Below are positions 63,250 through 64,000 of a DNA stretch of 64,000 nucleotides, in pieces. Location of the stretch: positions 50,517 to 114,516 of the forward strand of contig NZ_MJGV01000057.1 of NCBI RefSeq assembly GCF_001865015.1, read 5' to 3'. The notes beneath the pieces were generated by a model, which saw nothing but the letters and a program-made list of their open reading frames with translations, had not been told where the DNA came from and did no database searches. This DNA comes from Curtobacterium sp. MMLR14_010. GTDB taxonomy: Bacteria; Actinomycetota; Actinomycetes; Actinomycetales; Microbacteriaceae. The stretch's first letter is position 1. Each line of letters starts with the position of its first letter. The position numbers were made by a program, and so were the translations under genes.

Positions 63250-64000
63250 GCGGCTCGTCCTCCCGCTGCCAGGCTCCAGGCCACGGCCATCGCCGGGGCC
63301 TTGTCCGCGATGATGCCCGGGTCGATCGACCGTGCGAGCCGTGCCTCGGCGAACGCGTCGCCGTTCGTGGTGGGGACGCCCGTGGACTCGGCGAGGGCCT
63401 CGCGGAGCCCGGGCAGCTCCCGCGCGCCGCCGGCGAGGAGGACACGGTCGACGGGCTGGCCGCCGCCCTTGGTGTTGACGAAGTAGTTCAACGTGTTGCG
63501 CACACTTGAGATGAGCTCGTGCCCGGCTTCCCGGATGACGGCTGCGGCACGCATGTCGTCCGGGGTCCGCGCGCGGTCCCCCATGCCGATGTAGCGCTTG
63601 ACGAGCTCCGCTTGTTCGAGCGGGACCTCGAGTCGAGCGGCGATCTGCTTGGTGAGGTCGTCCCCACCCGTCGGGATGATGCGGACGAACTGCGGGATGC
63701 CGTCCACCGTCACGACGACGGTGGTCGTGTTCGCAGCCAGTTCGACGAGCGCGACGGAACCCACTGAGCTCGTGGACGGCACGAAGACCCGGCTGAGGGC
63801 GAACGGGATGAGGTCGACGCCGACGGGGTTGAGACCGGCGAGCTGCACCGCGCGGACGTTCGCGAGCACCGCGTCCTTGATCGCCGCGACGAGGAGGCCC
63901 TGGACGACCGGACGGCCGTCCTCGACCGACTCCGAGATCGGGTAGAAGTCGAGGATCGCATCGCCGACCGGGACGGGGAGGAGGTCCTGCACCTGGAAGG
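63246..64000 (-). CDS. pilM: Type IV pilus assembly protein PilM (partial, cut by window end)
   Basis: About 250 C-terminal residues; the start lies beyond 64000. Actin-like ATPase fold (FtsA/PilM): GVDLIPFALSRVF, then TTVVVTVDG and QFVRIIPTGGDDLTKQIA, the family's phosphate-2 region, and VLLAGGARELPGL with the adenosine motif. PilM sits in the cytoplasm on the PilN tail. The pilM-pilN-pilO order with four-base overlaps indicates one operon, which probably continues to the right with other pilus genes. Confidence 0.9.
   Translation of the reverse strand, partial: FQVQDLLPVPVGDAILDFYPISESVEDGRPVVQGLLVAAIKDAVLANVRAVQLAGLNPVGVDLIPFALSRVFVPSTSSVGSVALVELAANTTTVVVTVDGIPQFVRIIPTGGDDLTKQIAARLEVPLEQAELVKRYIGMGDRARTPDDMRAAAVIREAGHELISSVRNTLNYFVNTKGGGQPVDRVLLAGGARELPGLREALAESTGVPTTNGDAFAEARLARSIDPGIIADKAPAMAVAWSLAAGGRAA

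Overview
The window looks like a chromosomal segment of a high-GC actinobacterium of the family Microbacteriaceae, with a Curtobacterium-like organism as my best guess. The basis is the uniformly GC-rich coding sequence, frequent GTG and TTG starts, GTGA/ATGA/TGATG stop-start overlaps, the actinobacterial protein repertoire (LAxTG surface anchor, LCP protein, AfsR-like regulator) and the ribosomal-gene order. The taxonomic call is inference from protein character, not a database match. I see no rRNA or tRNA gene, no CRISPR array, no insertion sequence and no prophage. Most genes lie on the minus strand.

Left part (1-17.3 kb): an array of short palindromic repeats, an SDR oxidoreductase, a lone branched-chain-type solute-binding lipoprotein, RarD, and GroES under two CIRCE operators shared with a divergent methyltransferase gene. 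Then come a Gln/Gly-rich DUF4190 membrane protein and the t6A tRNA-modification genes tsaD-rimI-tsaB. About 3.7 kb carrying a small unknown gene, a CPBP membrane protease, a sensor kinase, a response regulator and a frameshifted small membrane-protein gene separates tsaB from tsaE. tsaE leads back into two tandem alanine racemase genes, acpS and glmS, a compact operon for cell-wall precursor and cofactor functions.

Middle part (17.3-35 kb): a C-terminal remnant of an AAA ATPase behind an operator-like palindrome, a glutathione peroxidase, coaA, the operon rplM-rpsI-glmM, a large multidomain extracellular nuclease with an LAFTG sorting signal, a small membrane protein, an MBL-fold hydrolase overlapping truA, and a DrrAB-type ABC transporter convergent with a 1069-residue AfsR-like (BTAD/NB-ARC) regulator. 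A duplicated-domain lipoprotein and a FUSC-type membrane protein follow.

Right part (35-64 kb): the translation machinery, all transcribed leftward. In transcription order these are rpsL-rpsG-fusA-tuf; a topoisomerase IB gene and a possible DarT-like gene; the S10 operon rpsJ-rplC-rplD-rplW-rplB-rpsS-rplV-rpsC-rplP-rpmC-rpsQ; the spc group rplN-rplX-rplE-rpsH-rplF-rplR-rpsE-rpmD-rplO-secY-adk-map; an opposite-strand LCP gene; and the alpha operon infA-rpmJ-rpsM-rpsK-rpoA-rplQ. rpsN and rpsD are absent from their common places, and each vacant site holds stable hairpins. The right edge has pilM (cut by the window end)-pilN-pilO of a type IV pilus assembly platform.

Regulatory signals I can support: good sigma-A-like promoters before groES, rplM, infA and rpsL; strong terminators after tuf and rplQ; and two families of dispersed palindromes between genes (cores ACACCGGYGT and GGACGGGAGGC). 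I found no single obvious new system. The best leads are the island splitting the tsa cluster, the DarT-like gene between tuf and rpsJ, the tandem racemases, the truncated and frameshifted genes, and the palindrome families.
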